Of a stretch of 64,000 nucleotides of DNA, positions 11,838-23,296 are shown in pieces; position 1 is the first letter of the stretch; the number at the start of each line of letters is the position of its first letter. The DNA is from Guadua angustifolia (lineage: Eukaryota > Streptophyta > Magnoliopsida > Poales > Poaceae): contig JAYEVE010000828.1 of the NCBI GenBank assembly GCA_036346375.1, forward strand, positions 186,001 to 250,000, read 5' to 3'. The notes under the pieces are model-generated. The model was not told the DNA's origin, made no database searches, and worked only from the letters and a program-made list of their open reading frames with translations. The position numbers and the translations under genes are program-made.

Positions 11838-12260
11838 CTTAAACCAATTAAGTTAGCTAGGTTAACTTTGCATTTGTGGAAGACGGGAGCTAGCACAGGC
11901 ATTCCTTTCTAGGTCTGCTTGTAGGGGTTTCTACTTACCAATGCAATGGTGTACGCCTTGCTATGAATAGAAACGTAGTGTTGGGTATGATGTGAATGGA
12001 TCTAGGTCTTGGGTGTGTGTTTCTGTTTCCATATCAAGGGCTTAACATCCTGGGCTGGTGCAAAATTAACCTAGGTAATGTAAAGGTTTTCATCATGAAC
12101 ATTCTGGCTACACGCCAAAGGTGTGTGAAACATGTGGCAAAAAGAAAAGATCATAACTTGTGGGTAATGTTGTACACCTCTGTAGAGTATAAATCTAATC
12201 GATTAGTCGTATCAGTGGTTATGGGAGTCTTGGTAAACTGATGCATGTTAGATGTTTTGT
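11838..12260 (+). mobile_element. X1 repeat, second segment
   Basis: It continues X1 after element C and aligns with about 58915-59320 of X2: CCTTAAACCAATTAA, GGGCTGGTGCAAA, CTAGGTAATGTAAAGGTTTTC and TTGTGGGTAA.GYTGTACACCTC. It is cut at 12260 by the small CACTA element and resumes at 13816. The frame at 11996-12241 is a chance ORF. Confidence 0.6.
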
Positions 12261-12295
12261 CACTACTACAAAAAGGGTTAAATTATACACATTAT

Positions 12296-12720
12296 CACAG
12301 ACTATTTTTTATCAAAACCGTCTATGATGTGTTTCGGACACATCGCAGATGGTTTGTGACTGAAATTGTCTGTGATGTTGGATGATCACAGACGGTTTTA
12401 TCCACAAACTGTCTATGATGAAAGTGAGAATTTCACAAACGGTTTGTGGATAAAACCGTCTATGATGAGGAAATATCGTAGATGGTTTTATCCACAAACT
12501 GTCTGTGATGAAAGCGAGAACTTCACAAATGGTTTGTGGATAAAATTATCTGTGATGAGAAAATATCACAGATGGTTTTATCCACAAACCGTCTATGATA
12601 AGTCTCGAACTTATTACAGACGGTTTTTTGTTAGAACCATATGTGATGGGGTGAACATCACAGACAGTTCTAGCCAAAAACCATCTGTGAAATTCATACA
12701 TCATAGACGGTTTTAATTTG
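12296..12720. repeat. Left subterminal repeats of small CACTA
   Basis: About ten CAGACGGTTTTATCCACAAACCGTCTGTGATG-like units, in full or in part, occur in alternating orientation and form local palindromes. In En/Spm such subterminal motifs bind the element's TNPA protein; that role is family knowledge, not seen here. Frames across the block are repeat artefacts. Confidence 0.85.
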
Positions 12721-13387
12721 AAACTGCCACAAATATTAAATATTGCTAATTACCTCTCCTACCTTCTAATTTGAAAGAATTAAAATTAAATAATATTACA
12801 TTTGAAATAATTAGAACTAATATTCTATTTGTAATAATTAAAAAGAATGACCAAAACAGATTCAAAACTTTGAAGGCCTTTTGAGGGCCTAAATGACATT
12901 TTTTTGGAATTCCGTTGCCGCACATGCACTCGCACAAGCCATCAAGATCCAACCATCTGATTTTTGCACACTTTATGAAATTCGGGTGCTTCTTTTAGTT
13001 ATCTTTCCAACAAGCTAAGGAACGCCCCGATCGAAGTTACGAGTCAAAAGTAATGACCATTTTAACAAACGTGCTCAGATTTTGTATTTGCAAACTATAA
13101 TCGGTGCTCAAAAGAATATAATCGGAGAACTCATCGTCTGATGATTCCGGAAAGCACAAAAACACCAAAATCAAAGGTACGAGTCAAAAGTTATGGTGTT
13201 TTTTACAAGTTTCATTAATAGTAATGGCACATATATTGCAAGCATCATTAATAGTCAAAAGTATGGAAAATAAATTTAAAAGTTTTAAATTTTTCTAATT
13301 ACCTCTATAGTTTACTAATTTGAAATAATTGGAAATTGGTGTTCGGTGCTTCACAGGGTTAAAGGGAGGAGGGATGCATTATATGTC

Positions 13388-13504
13388 AGATGTGATCATA
13401 TTACCACTAAATACTGGATCTTATAAGAACTTTGAAATTAAGCGTGCTTAGACGAGAGTAGTAATAGGATGGGTGACCTCTTAGGAAGCTCTTATGTGGC
13501 GTTA
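13388..13504 (+). pseudogene. 5S rRNA-like pseudogene, near full length, inside CACTA
   Basis: From GATGTGATCATATTACCACT through TTAAGCGTGCTT, CGAGAGTAGTAATAGG and ATGGGTGACCTC to GGAAGCTCTTATGTGG, the order and spacing follow plant 5S rRNA (~119 nt), including regions matching box A, the intermediate element and box C. Substitutions are spread along it (for example GGATCTTATAAGAACTTTGAAA), mostly C/G to T/A. It is not a functional rRNA gene. It lies inside the small CACTA, 14 bp upstream of a second, shorter copy. Confidence 0.85.
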
Positions 13505-13511
13505 AAAATGT

Positions 13512-13588
13512 TCGGATCCAATTAAAATTCTAAAGTTAAGCGTTCTTAGGTGAGCCTAATATTAGGATGGGTGACCTCCTGGGAAGTA
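13512..13588 (+). pseudogene. Second 5S rRNA-like segment, 5'-truncated
   Basis: It starts at CGGATCCAATTAAAATTCT, corresponding to about 5S position 28, and includes AAGTTAAGCGTTCTTAGG. The box C region ATGGGTGACCTCCTGGGAAG is intact. It ends at GGGAAGTAC, where the CACTA subterminal repeats begin. It lacks the first ~28 and last ~12 nt of 5S RNA. Corresponding points of the two copies are 98 bp apart. Confidence 0.8.
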
Positions 13589-13589
13589 C

Positions 13590-13810
13590 ACATCATAGAT
13601 GGTTGTAGGCTAGAACCGTCTATGACGTTAATTTTCACAGACGGTTCTAAATTTGGTTCTAAATTAGAACCGTCTGTGATGAGTTTTTTCACAGACAGTT
13701 GGAAAATCGTTTACAATGACTCTTTGTCATCACTGACACTTGCTTACAGACGGTTCACAAAACCGTCTGTGATTTGATTTACGAACCGTCTATGATGACC
13801 TATTCTGTAG
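13590..13810. repeat. Right subterminal repeats of small CACTA
   Basis: Several TCATAGAYGGTT..AGAACCGTCTATGA and CACAGACGG/ACCGTCTGTGA units occur in alternating orientation, ending against the inverted CACTACTACAG terminus at 13815. Confidence 0.85.
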
Positions 13811-13815
13811 TAGTG

Positions 13816-14230
13816 TGTTATTTTCAAAAGGGCTTGGTTTAATTTGTTTTGCAATTGTCACTTTATGTTAAAGGGCTGACATTGTTAGACTTCATGTTTG
13901 AATTATTAGATTATTCAATGCTCGTGAAGGGCTGTGAGTATTACTTATGCTTTACTTATTTCTTATCAAACTTGCTCTTACAAATTCCATTTGCAAATGA
14001 CAATGTGAGTTACAAATTCAATCTCGCTTTATGCAAACTAACTGTAGTAGCCTCCTTTGATATGGCCTGTATTTATGCATTTGCAAATACCACCTTAAGT
14101 CTTGCTAAGTATGAAAATACTCACCCTTGCTTAATCTATTATTTTGAAGTGGAAAGTTAGCAAAGCTCCGAAGATTTGTTTTCGTCACAAGATGCGGAAT
14201 CTTTATTAACATGATCTTTCTAGGTAAACA
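13816..14230 (+). mobile_element. X1 repeat, third segment
   Basis: It aligns with about 59318-59690 of X2: TTATTTTCAAAA.GG.TTGGTTT, GCTGTGAGTTATTACTTATGCTTTACTT, TTGCAAAT and the AC(T)CACCCTTGCTTA motif near the end. Similarity is lost near 14230, where element A begins. The frame at 13849-14160 corresponds to a similar frame in X2, but both look like LTR sequence, not a gene. Confidence 0.55.
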
Positions 14231-15044
14231 GCCATCAATCACCACCTAACTCCCTCTCCGGCAAACCCATTCCCTACATCCTGCAATAAAAGGTACCCAA
14301 ACTTCAGTAGAGTACATTGCACCACTTACCCATAAAGGCTAATCATTCACATGTATTCGAAGCATATAACCAGCATCCAGTAAAGTTTATAGAAATAGAC
14401 AAAATCATGCATTGGTGGATCAAGAACATGACAATATTTTACTCAATCTGGGATCTTATGCATTTGATGGATAACCAAGACATTAACAATATGAGCTAAT
14501 ACACAATAGTCTGCTCAACATCAATAGCAAGTAAGTAATTTTTAACTCTCAAATGAATTGAAGCATGCAAAAGAAGTGCATTCTCTGCCTTAAACGTGAT
14601 TATGCAAAGCCTCAATAACATCCACCTCCCGACACTATGCACAAAAGTTAAACCCTTGAAGCATAATAGCAAGACTAAATAACGGAAAATCTACTAGGAA
14701 GAAAGGCTAAAAGTCTGGTTGCATGTTTTGGTCATTCAATTCCTTCTAATTCAAGAGCATTCAATCTAGTGCCCAAATACAAACACCGTATTGGATCCCG
14801 TAACATCACACATTTAATCCTAACGGTAGCTAAACCAATAATCCCGAAGCAAGCATGTTGCAGTGGAATCAAACCATATCAATGAGGTCATCTAAGCTAC
14901 ATATCTATGCAAGCCTCCAATAATGCCATCAGCGAAATAAAAGACACCAATGTAATCAAATCAATTGGCCGAGATTCAATAAATTAAGGGCGACAAATAG
15001 CTGTAGGTTGCAATCAGGCACATCATCAATGGCATGCGAGTAGT

Positions 15045-15490
15045 TGTAGGATCAAGAATAACCGACTAGAGGGGGGTGAATAGGAGGTTTTTAAATTTCT
15101 TGACACTAATATCAAATTTTAGGATTTCTAAGTGTGAATGATAATTTTAGCACTTTTAATATCAAGCAATTCTAGTGAACACCAAATTATCTCTTCTACT
15201 CAAGTACTCCAACCACTTAACTAATCTAAGCAAGACAATCAATTTGCTAGAATTGAATAATTACTCAAGAAGATAGATAATGCAAACCACAAAGGATGAA
15301 CACACGAATTTTTATCCCGTGGTCTCGGAGAGACTTGCCAGTCTCCCCTACTCCACGTTGAGGTAGCATTTAATCTACATGATACACTTGCCTGTACCCA
15401 CTCAGAATAGAGTGACAAGAAATTGTGGCCACCCCCGAGATCACACTTCCTGCAATAACATATAAATGTATTCATCTTAAACAATGCAAT
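15045..15490 (+). mobile_element. Copia-type LTR fragment (CTAGAGGGGGGTGAATAGG motif)
   Basis: TGTAGGATCAAGAATAACCG is followed by ACTAGAGGGGGGTGAATAGG and, further on, TTTTATCCCGTGGTCTC and CTCCACGTTG. From memory, this order is typical of LTR starts in a common grass Copia group. No matching end, partner LTR or TSD was found, so it is called a fragment. It lies inside the LTR of A and could have been present before A inserted. Confidence 0.4.
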
Positions 15491-15649
15491 TCACGGTTCA
15501 AGCGATAAATAACAATAACACTTTCGCTCGTATGCTTAACCCTGCTTCGAATTTCCTCAATTAGCCCAATTAATCATTTCACAAGTAATCCATCTTAATT
15601 TCAATTCTTGCCCTAAAACCAACTACTGCCACATAGGACAGCAGCCACT

Positions 15650-16480
15650 AAAACATGCCTAACTTTTATATAGTTGATCCAAATTGAGTGAACCCAGTTT
15701 CTAATTAATCACAAGAGGATAATATATAACTCTACTATAGCCATTTATTTAACAAATGCATCAACAATTCTCAGATTTGAAATGAACAGAGGTGACATGC
15801 ACCTTCACTTGTTCTGGATAGTCAATATTAAAACAAGCATTACTTTTGAATGGCTAAACCAAAAATTGATTTATTGTGCTCTAAATAACCACAAGAGGAC
15901 AATATACAATTATCACAAAGCCATTCATATAGGAGATGCTTCTATAGTTCCCAATTCAGCAAAGAACAAAGACCAACATATACGCAGTCAAATCTGGACA
16001 GCAGGCATATAAATGAGCATAACTTTCAATTGGCAAAGCCAAAAATTACATTCTTGTGCTCTAAATGACCACAAGAGGATAATATACAAACACAATATAG
16101 CCATTCATTCAGGATATGGATTTAAAATCTCCAAACTACACTCTGAACCTCAGCCTAAAATCTGAACCTTCAGCAGTTTCAGATTTCAGGACAGCAAAAT
16201 TCAAAATAGCATAACTAATGATTCTTGAATCGAAATCAAGCAAACAAGGACATTTTCTTAATCTAAAGAAAATTTTCTAACTTTATCCAGACAATAAAAA
16301 ATTCTAATTCGACCTGCATCTAGCTTTAAACAGCAGCTCAAAGTTTCAGCTGTCAACACGAGTATAATCAGGACAGCTAGCACTAAAACGACTATATCTT
16401 TTGATTGGCTGAATGAAATTTAGGGTTCTTGTACTCACATTAAAGGGGAAACGATGATCTACAACTTCCTCTACAGTCGG
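15650..16480. repeat. Diverged ~180-bp repeat modules
   Basis: The pattern 'CATAACTTT..ATTGGC..AACCAAAAATT..TTGTGCTCTAAATAACCACAAGAGGATAATATACAA..AGCCATTCAT' recurs near 15655, 15835 and 16014, with weaker copies near 16200 and 16386. A related single module occurs in the LTRs of element C (about 6185-6260 and 10620-10700). The module seems to have been amplified within this LTR type. Confidence 0.55.
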
Positions 16481-17020
16481 CCAAATAGAAAACGCTTTTA
16501 ACCCCCTCGAATCACAGCTCTAACAGTCAGGCAAAATACAGCTCAAAAATAGATCTTCCCCTCTAAACCCTAGATCACCATTTCCCTCCATAATCGCCAA
16601 ACCTATGAACCCTAGAGCACCCAAAAATCAGGAACTCCCTCCCTAAGAGTAGCACACAAAACCTAGAAGCCAAAAACCCTCACCTCCATTGCTCACCAAG
16701 AGGAAAAGGAGGAAGCTACTGCTGCCACTGCAGGGAGGAGGAGGAGGAGGCCGGCTTGGGGAAGCTCCAAGGGGGAAGAAGGGCGCCAAGGGAGGGGCTT
16801 GCTGTCATAGGAGGGCCTTGGAAGGGCTTGCTACAGGAGGAGACTTGGAGAGGAGAGGAGCTGCTAGAGGAGCAAGAAAACTGAATGGGGGGAGAGAGCA
16901 GTCGGGTGGGAAGGAAAAAGGGAGGAGGGAAGGAGGGAAAAAGAAAAGGGGTGGAGAGAAAAGAATTTTCATCCACGACAGAAAAACTTTTAACAGCGAC
17001 AATTCATCTGCGACATTACA

Positions 17021-18741
17021 TTCTCTCCTCCTTAAAGGAATTTGACCCCGAATTCCTAGAATGCCAAAACACAAAGCATGATCCACCAAGGACACAAACT
17101 TCCTTTGGCACCTCCGGATGAAACCTCCATATAGCCAATTTTCTTTTCCACAATTCATCTTATTAATGACAACAAGAATGACACGAGACTTTTCATTCTA
17201 ACATGCCTCTAAACCAAAACTCAACTAATCACTCACACCACCCATTTGGATATCCCGGGTTCCAAACTTGAACCCCCAAGAGCCTATAACATGAATCTCC
17301 ATCTCGCCCAAATAATTAACCTTTTCTCGAAGGACCATAACCAACCAATGCTATCGAAGGAAATAGCCCACTTTGACACAAAGTCCTTTCCAACCGTAAA
17401 CCACGATATATATAAAAAATATTCTATCCTCCCCTAGGCATATCTCACACCTAGGGACAACTAGCTACAATAAATGTTCACAACAGAACACTTTACATCA
17501 AATTGCTATCACCTTCCCTACAACCGAACAATACTCCCAACAAAATTTAGACCAAGTCATCAAAACCTCCATCATAATCCACCCTTATATCACTAATGGT
17601 CAACACCTAGCCCAAGCTAGGATCGCAGATCATTACCAAACCACAAATGGTTCTCTTCTTAAGAGGGTCTCGCCCTCACATACTTTCACTCAAATAACCA
17701 AGTCCAAGAGTATAATCCTTTATTATATTCAACAAGATACCATAAACATTCATATTCTTATCTCAAGCTAAAATGCAAACAAAATAGAATTCTCTTTAAC
17801 CAAAAGAACCACATACATCGCCTTGAACCCAAAGCGCTAAAACTTACCTTTGAGAGAACTCGACAAATACAAATGATCACTCATTTTCTTTTCCCAAGCC
17901 AAATCGCAAAGGAAAACTCAACTCTCTTACATCACAAGAACCACTTTTATCAATTTCAAATCAGCGCGATAGAATTTCATATCGGGGAGAAACTCAAATT
18001 AAAAGAGAGATTCCACACAAATCTTTGACAGAAGCCCTCATAATAATCAAAACTAAATCAGCTCACTTTAACCAAAGCAAAATCTCTCGCATTTAACCAA
18101 AACCAATGTTTTGGAAGAGAAAACCGATTCTCAAATCAAACATTTGTACCCATAACCACCAAATTATCTCTCAAGAGAAAGGGAACTTATTCCCAACAAA
18201 AACCACTTCACCAACAAAATTACTTATGAATCGCTCACAAGATTCATCTTTTAAAACATTCGAAAATACCACACGCATTTTCATTAAATTCTACTCTAGT
18301 CCAAATAGAGTTACAAATATTTCCAACTCAAGAGCTTCCAACATATCCCAATATGTCTATTATTTCCTTTAAATACTAATTGCAAAGTTAATTCATTTTG
18401 CATGCTAAGTAGCGCGATCCACTCATACACTCTTGAGTGTAAATCCCATATTCATAGCATAAGCTAAACAATTTAGCCTAGACAAAAGATTGTCATAATT
18501 CAATGAAATAAAGTATTCCAGATTCCATCAACTGATTACTTCAAAATTACTCTTTCATCCTCATTTTCAATCATTAAAGCCAAGTTGCAACTTGACCAAA
18601 ATGCAACTTAATCAGGGGAATTCTATTGCACACTAATCAAAACACCTTAACCAAAAGGCATGCATCCCCAAAAGATCATATGATCAATTGAATCCGTAAA
18701 CCCTTAAAAGAAGGTCCGACTTGAATCCCACCATTTATAGT
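17021..18741 (-). other. Element A internal region, non-coding, cut by element B
   Basis: AT-rich and A/C-biased like the cores of B and C, with no retrotransposon protein motifs. Frames of up to 88 codons look random. The region stops at 18741, where the LTR of B starts. The 5 bp before B are ATAGT (18737-18741), but no matching duplication could be found because the far end of B is missing. The second LTR of A is not in the window. Confidence 0.55.
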
Positions 18742-18846
18742 TGTAACACCCCGGCGCCCAACGCACCGCGAATGCTACCAAAAGACTCTAAATGACGCTT
18801 ACAACACTCCGGAACCACTCTTGTCCAGAGTGTCCCCAACAAGATT
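18742..18846 (-). repeat. Element B first LTR, segment 1
   Basis: The segment runs from TGTAACACCCCGGCGCCC to CCCCAACAAGATT and is the same as 57579-57683 except for one base. The CACTA insertion follows, with the last three bases, ATT, duplicated after it. Confidence 0.9.
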
Positions 18847-18859
18847 CACTACTACAGAA

Positions 18860-19145
18860 ATCATCATCACAGACGGTTTGTAAACGTCATCAGAGACGGT
18901 TTTGTGAACCGTCAAGAATAATAAGTCTGTGATGAAGGAGATCATCGAGACGGTTTTCCATCCGCTCGAGAAAATATATATCACGCACGGTTCTATTAAT
19001 AAACCGTCGGTGATATTAATTATCACAGAGCGGTTTTAATTTAGAACCGCTCAGTGATAATTAAATATCACAGACGGTTTCAAATCATAACCGCTCGGAT
19101 ATTTAACTTATCATGCGGTTACAAATAAGAACCCGTCGTGATGAC
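18860..19145. repeat. Left subterminal repeats of large CACTA
   Basis: About ten CACAGACGGTTT / AAACCGTCTGTGAT-like units occur in both orientations. Several depart from the consensus in the same way (GAGCGG or CGAGACGG for CAGACGG; CCGCTCAGTG for CCGTCTGTG). The frame at 18799-19026 is a repeat artefact. Confidence 0.85.
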
Positions 19146-20306
19146 CTTTTTCCCACACCCCAGCAGAACCTCCATTATTTATGGTGTTGTTCAAAATTTC
19201 CATCAATATTTCTACAACGATATTTATAAGGCACAACCAGGTTATAGATTTTGTAATTGAATATCTACACTTCCTATATGCATTGTGGCAACAGGTTTGT
19301 CCGATCGGGATAGACTTAAAGTATAAACATTTGTAGCGCTTTTTCTCCTTCTTATGATAATGTTGATGGAACTCGACTAATAAATCAACCAAGACCCGCA
19401 CGCAAAGATGGCGAGGTGACGGCAACCATAGGATGCTTGATCGAACTCGACACCTTTGGAGTGTGTGATTTGCTTCATGCCATATGAAGTGGCCTTGCGG
19501 CGTCACCGTCGTGCCACGGTGTAGTACTTGGACGACATGCTCTTACGCAGCGTCACCGTCGTGCCACGGTGGGAGAACATGGTACTTTGAAAAAAATTGT
19601 AGATGTACTTCGTAGATTACTCTATGTAGGCTAATTAAAGATTGAACAAATGTGATTGCAAGTCGGGTCTTCCATGTCCGGACGACATGCTCTTACGCAG
19701 CGTCACTGTCGTGCCATGGTGGGAGAACATGGTACTTTGAAAAAAATTGTAGATGTACTTCGTAGATTACTCTATGTAGGCTAATTAAAGATTGAACACA
19801 TTTGATTGCAATCTTTAATTAGACTACATAGAGTAATGCAAGCACATCTACAATTTTTTGAAAGTACCATGTTCTCCCACCGTGGCACGACGGTGACGCT
19901 ATGAAGAGCATGTCGTCCGCATCTCAGACCGTGGCATGACGGTGACTGCAGCAAGGCCACTTCAGATGGCATGAAGCAAATCACACACTCCAGTGTGTCG
20001 TTCGATCAAGCATCCTATGGTTGCCGCCACCTCGCCATACTGCGTGTATGGTCTTGGTTGATTTATTAGTCGAAGTTCCATCAACATTATCATAAGAAGG
20101 AGAAAAGCGCTACAAATGTTTATACTTTAAGTCTATCCTGATCGGACAAACTGTTGCCTCAATGCATATAGGAAGTGTAGATATTCAATTGCAATATCTA
20201 TAATTGGCTGTGTCTCATAAATATTGATGCAGGAATACCTAAGTAGATGGAAATTTCGAACTACAAACCATAAATAATGGAGGTTCTGCTGAGGGTGTAG
20301 GAAAAA
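19146..20306. repeat. Long inverted repeat (~0.5-kb arms) within large CACTA
   Basis: The left arm starts TTTTTCCCACACCCCAGCAG at 19146. Its complement ends the right arm at 20306 (CTGCTGAGGGTGTAGGAAAAA). Pairing continues through the arms: CTCCATTATTTATGG with CCATAAATAATGGAG, TAAACATTTGTAGCGC with GCGCTACAAATGTTTA, and GGATGCTTGATCGAAC with its complement. It reaches a central loop of ~15 nt at about 19794-19808, where TAATTAAAGATTG faces CAATCTTTAATTA. The left arm is ~150 bp longer because of a direct duplication (about 19532-19679 and 19680-19793) containing GCGTCACYGTCGTGCCAYGG. Frames at 19111-19506 and 19781-19984 are artefacts. Confidence 0.88.
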
Positions 20307-21244
20307 CATCTAGTTCCAACAAGCAAGACATTGTTAATTAAGTTGTTGCATTCAAGATGAGCAAATATGTATTAAGGATAATATCATATGACAATACAAT
20401 GAATCGTACAAACAAGAATAACCGTAAGTTTTTGACATATTTTTCGAATGAATACCATTTGACAATTGTACAACTCCAGAAGTTATCAGCCTGCATGGAA
20501 CGTGCCTTTTTTATTTATTACTTCGGTGAGCAGGAGTAACAAACTCTCCCTCTAATGTTGCTTAAATGGTTCTCAGTCAACGCAGCTTTAACCGTACTGC
20601 TATTTTTTGTATTGACGATGGTTTGCATGTTGTGGCAAACATAAAATCCACATAGGTTATTTCCCGACCTTGCTTTGGTAATCGCAAATAAAATCTACGG
20701 TTAGTTCTAGAGTCACTATTATGGGGTTTGATATAGGATTATTGTGTATAGCGGATACCGAAAAGTTCAAATCATGCTGTAGTTTAGTCCAATCCTTCAA
20801 GGCTTTGAACGCTCTACAAGATTGCAAAAGGTTAGCCTAAGCCATTCCAATAGCAATATAAACACGGAACAATTTACACGACCATGTACGTTATGTACGG
20901 AGGAAACGTGATTACTCTTGAGTAATTTTGCGATAGGTACCAAGTCGTGGTTTCCGCCACGTCCGAATCAAGGTACTTAACCCGGTTTGTTGCTGGTTCA
21001 ATTACAATTAGAACCCAGTGAAACCTATACAGGTATATCACAATGGACAATGAACGAAACAGAGTTGTGTGCACAGTACAAACCAAAGTATAGCATGTGG
21101 TGTAGCACTTACCCTGGGTTATGGGGTATAAGACTATCACCAGCGGTTTCCCTTCCCAGAATCCCTTCCCACCCCCTGACGAGAATCCCTTCCCAAAGAT
21201 ACATCTCCAACAAAGATCCTTCCGATTCCTTCCCATCCCTTCAT

Positions 21245-21883
21245 TCATATTTTAAGCATATACTTTAACCGCCAAAGTTTGTACCGTATTTTATACGAGA
21301 GTGTATTTGACTTGTTTATGATGTATTCCGTACATTTTTCGAACGAAATAAATGTTTTTGTAATAGATGCGTTATGTAATATAAAAAAGTTATTTGCATT
21401 TTTGTTAAAAAATAGTATATACATAATTTTAATGTGTTGCTTATCGACAAAAAGTAGCATGTGCAGAGGTTCCTTGTCCTCGAAGGAGCTATCACTTGCC
21501 CACAGCTGGCTTGTCCTCGAAGGAGCTATCACTTCGCCACGGTGGCTTGTCCTCGAGCTAGCCCCATCACACCGGTCTCGTAAGGCACCGTGGTTCGACA
21601 TAGTTGCGACGGAGAATGTCGCCGTGGTCGACGCCCTTGAAGGATCATCATCCTCATGACAATTGTGCATTCTCTGCCGCCACAACAACGCAGCTCGGAG
21701 GCTCAGTTCGTCCAAGCAAGTAGCGATGGCATCCACACCGAGTAGGGCATAGTTCAGGTCGATGGAATGGCAACACTGTGCCGGGCTGAAATTCTCATTG
21801 ACTATCTTCCTAAGAGCTCCGACCTCCAACTCAACTTTTTCTTTCATGCTTCGGAGAAATGCAACGAGTGTTTGTTGATCCAT
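21245..21883 (-). CDS. Unrecognised 212-codon frame in the TIR element
   Basis: It starts M-D-Q-Q-T-L-V-A-F-L with a Glu/Lys/Leu-rich helical-looking first ~80 residues. It then turns into basic, Ser/Thr-rich and finally Lys/Ile/Tyr-rich AT-biased sequence, so only the first ~110 codons (about 21883-21550) look protein-like. It could be an exon of a captured host gene or the start of an element protein. I do not recognise the family, and the downstream part may be non-coding. Confidence 0.3.
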   Translation of the reverse strand: MDQQTLVAFLRSMKEKVELEVGALRKIVNENFSPAQCCHSIDLNYALLGVDAIATCLDELSLRAALLWRQRMHNCHEDDDPSRASTTATFSVATMSNHGALRDRCDGASSRTSHRGEVIAPSRTSQLWASDSSFEDKEPLHMLLFVDKQHIKIMYILFFNKNANNFFILHNASITKTFISFEKCTEYIINKSNTLSYKIRYKLWRLKYMLKI

Positions 21884-23296
21884 CTACAGACAAATGTGTT
21901 ATGTTGTCTACAATTAGCGAAATAATGCCTTAAACACACTGGTAGTTACTCATGATGCAAAGAAATTACTCATGATGCTAACAAATTAGTATGAGATTCC
22001 TTACTCAGTGACTAAATTACTCATGATGGACTAAATCTTGTACTTCGAAAGCAATCCCAACAAACTCAGAAATAGCAGCCGGGCATGTCCAATGAGACTA
22101 TGTCACAGATAATTACAGGGGAAATTCCAATAGCCTTAATGCAGATGCCAATGCAAAAAACAAATAAGGTTGCACCAAAGGTCTTTGAGCTGCCTGTTTA
22201 TAGATTGCCTATTCTGTCTGACAACTCGTTATTAAAATAACTCAGGACTGAGAGGTAAATGAAAACTGAGAGGTAGTTAAGCACAACGGCTATATTCATG
22301 GTAAATAACTGAAGCAGCCGGAATATGGGTTGCATGCATATTCACACAACTTCAGATTGTCAAGTTCAGAAAACAGAAATTCAAAGGATACTGCCATTCA
22401 AAGATGTTCACACAAACATATTAACCTTATGTACAGACAGACATGCAAGAACCACTGTCTGGTTACCAGCAATAAACGCTAGTCCTACCGTAAACATGAA
22501 TCTCTCATTTCAGGACCAAACTATATGAACGAATATAGTTAAGACATGTACAATCAATCATACATCCATGACCATTACCCAGGCTATTGATAAGAAGTTC
22601 ATGACAAAGTTAAAATCTAAGAGCAACAGGCTGAAATCTCGTAGGCTCACCACAGATCAGACAGGGTCAAAATGGTGCATGGTTTTCGCAACAACTAATC
22701 ATCACTGAATGAGTAGATATAACTACACGTATTAACCACATAATGGGCTGCATCCAGATATAACTACACGCATTGGAGAGGAATACTGAACGAGGAGATT
22801 GCACAGACAATAAGAGCTAAATCGACAATTTAACATGGTTAATCAGAAATTACAGGTTCATCTCAAGTTACAGGTTAAAACCTAACTAGCAAGGCCATCA
22901 AAATTGACCACAGGACGAAACCTTTCACCTCTGTAGTAATATATAATCCAAATAACAGTCTTTGTTAACTCTTTTGACACCCCTAGCTGCTGCTGCTCCT
23001 GCCCCATGTCAAGATTATATATTAACCTTATGTTCAAAGAGGAGCACCACGGTTGTAAATTTGTATCTCCCAGGCCACCAGGGCACCATACAATTCGACA
23101 AAGAAGGCGCAAATAACTATGAACAATTGAGTATCCAGAAAACGATTTTAATTTGTAGTATCCAGAAAACGATTTCAATTTAGCATTTGACAATAGAAAG
23201 TGCTACTTCTGAAATTGCAGCTTTCAGATCTAATAAGACTATTTGGGAAATCGCCGGAACTTGACAATACTACTCTTTCTTATGAAATTACAGCTT

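Larger units (their letters stand above)
12261..13815. mobile_element. Non-autonomous CACTA (En/Spm) element, 1,555 bp
   Basis: Its left end is CACTACTACAAAAAGGG and its right end is CTGTAGTAGTG, an inverted CACTACTACAG. It has a 3-bp duplication, TGT, at 12258-12260 and 13816-13818. Comparison with X2 near 59310-59330 confirms the empty site, as GATGTTTTGTTATTTTCAAAA reads through. Both ends carry many TCACAGACGGTTT / AAACCGTCTGTGATG units. There is no transposase, so it would need one from an autonomous CACTA such as the one at 18847-33054. The interior holds two 5S-rRNA-like segments. Confidence 0.92.
14231..17020 (-). mobile_element. Element A: LTR (left end uncertain)
   Basis: The plus-strand right end is CTGCGACATTACA at 17020. 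It is followed by CTCCTCCTTAAAGGAATTTGACCCCGAATTCC, the same internal start as in B (50864) but with the G-run reduced. The left end cannot be fixed: no TGTAACACC start was found, and similarity to X1 stops near 14230, so the LTR may be truncated. It contains a Copia-type LTR fragment (15045-15490), a ~180-bp repeat module (15650-16480) and a purine-rich block at 16690-16960. Confidence 0.6.

Noticed and set aside
12366..12716. 116-codon frame with repeated FYPQTV-like residues
   Set aside because: It is a translation of CACTA subterminal repeats.
13388..13504. Functional 5S rRNA gene
   Set aside because: There are too many substitutions, including in box A and in helix positions, and it lies inside a transposon. 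Called a pseudogene-like segment instead.
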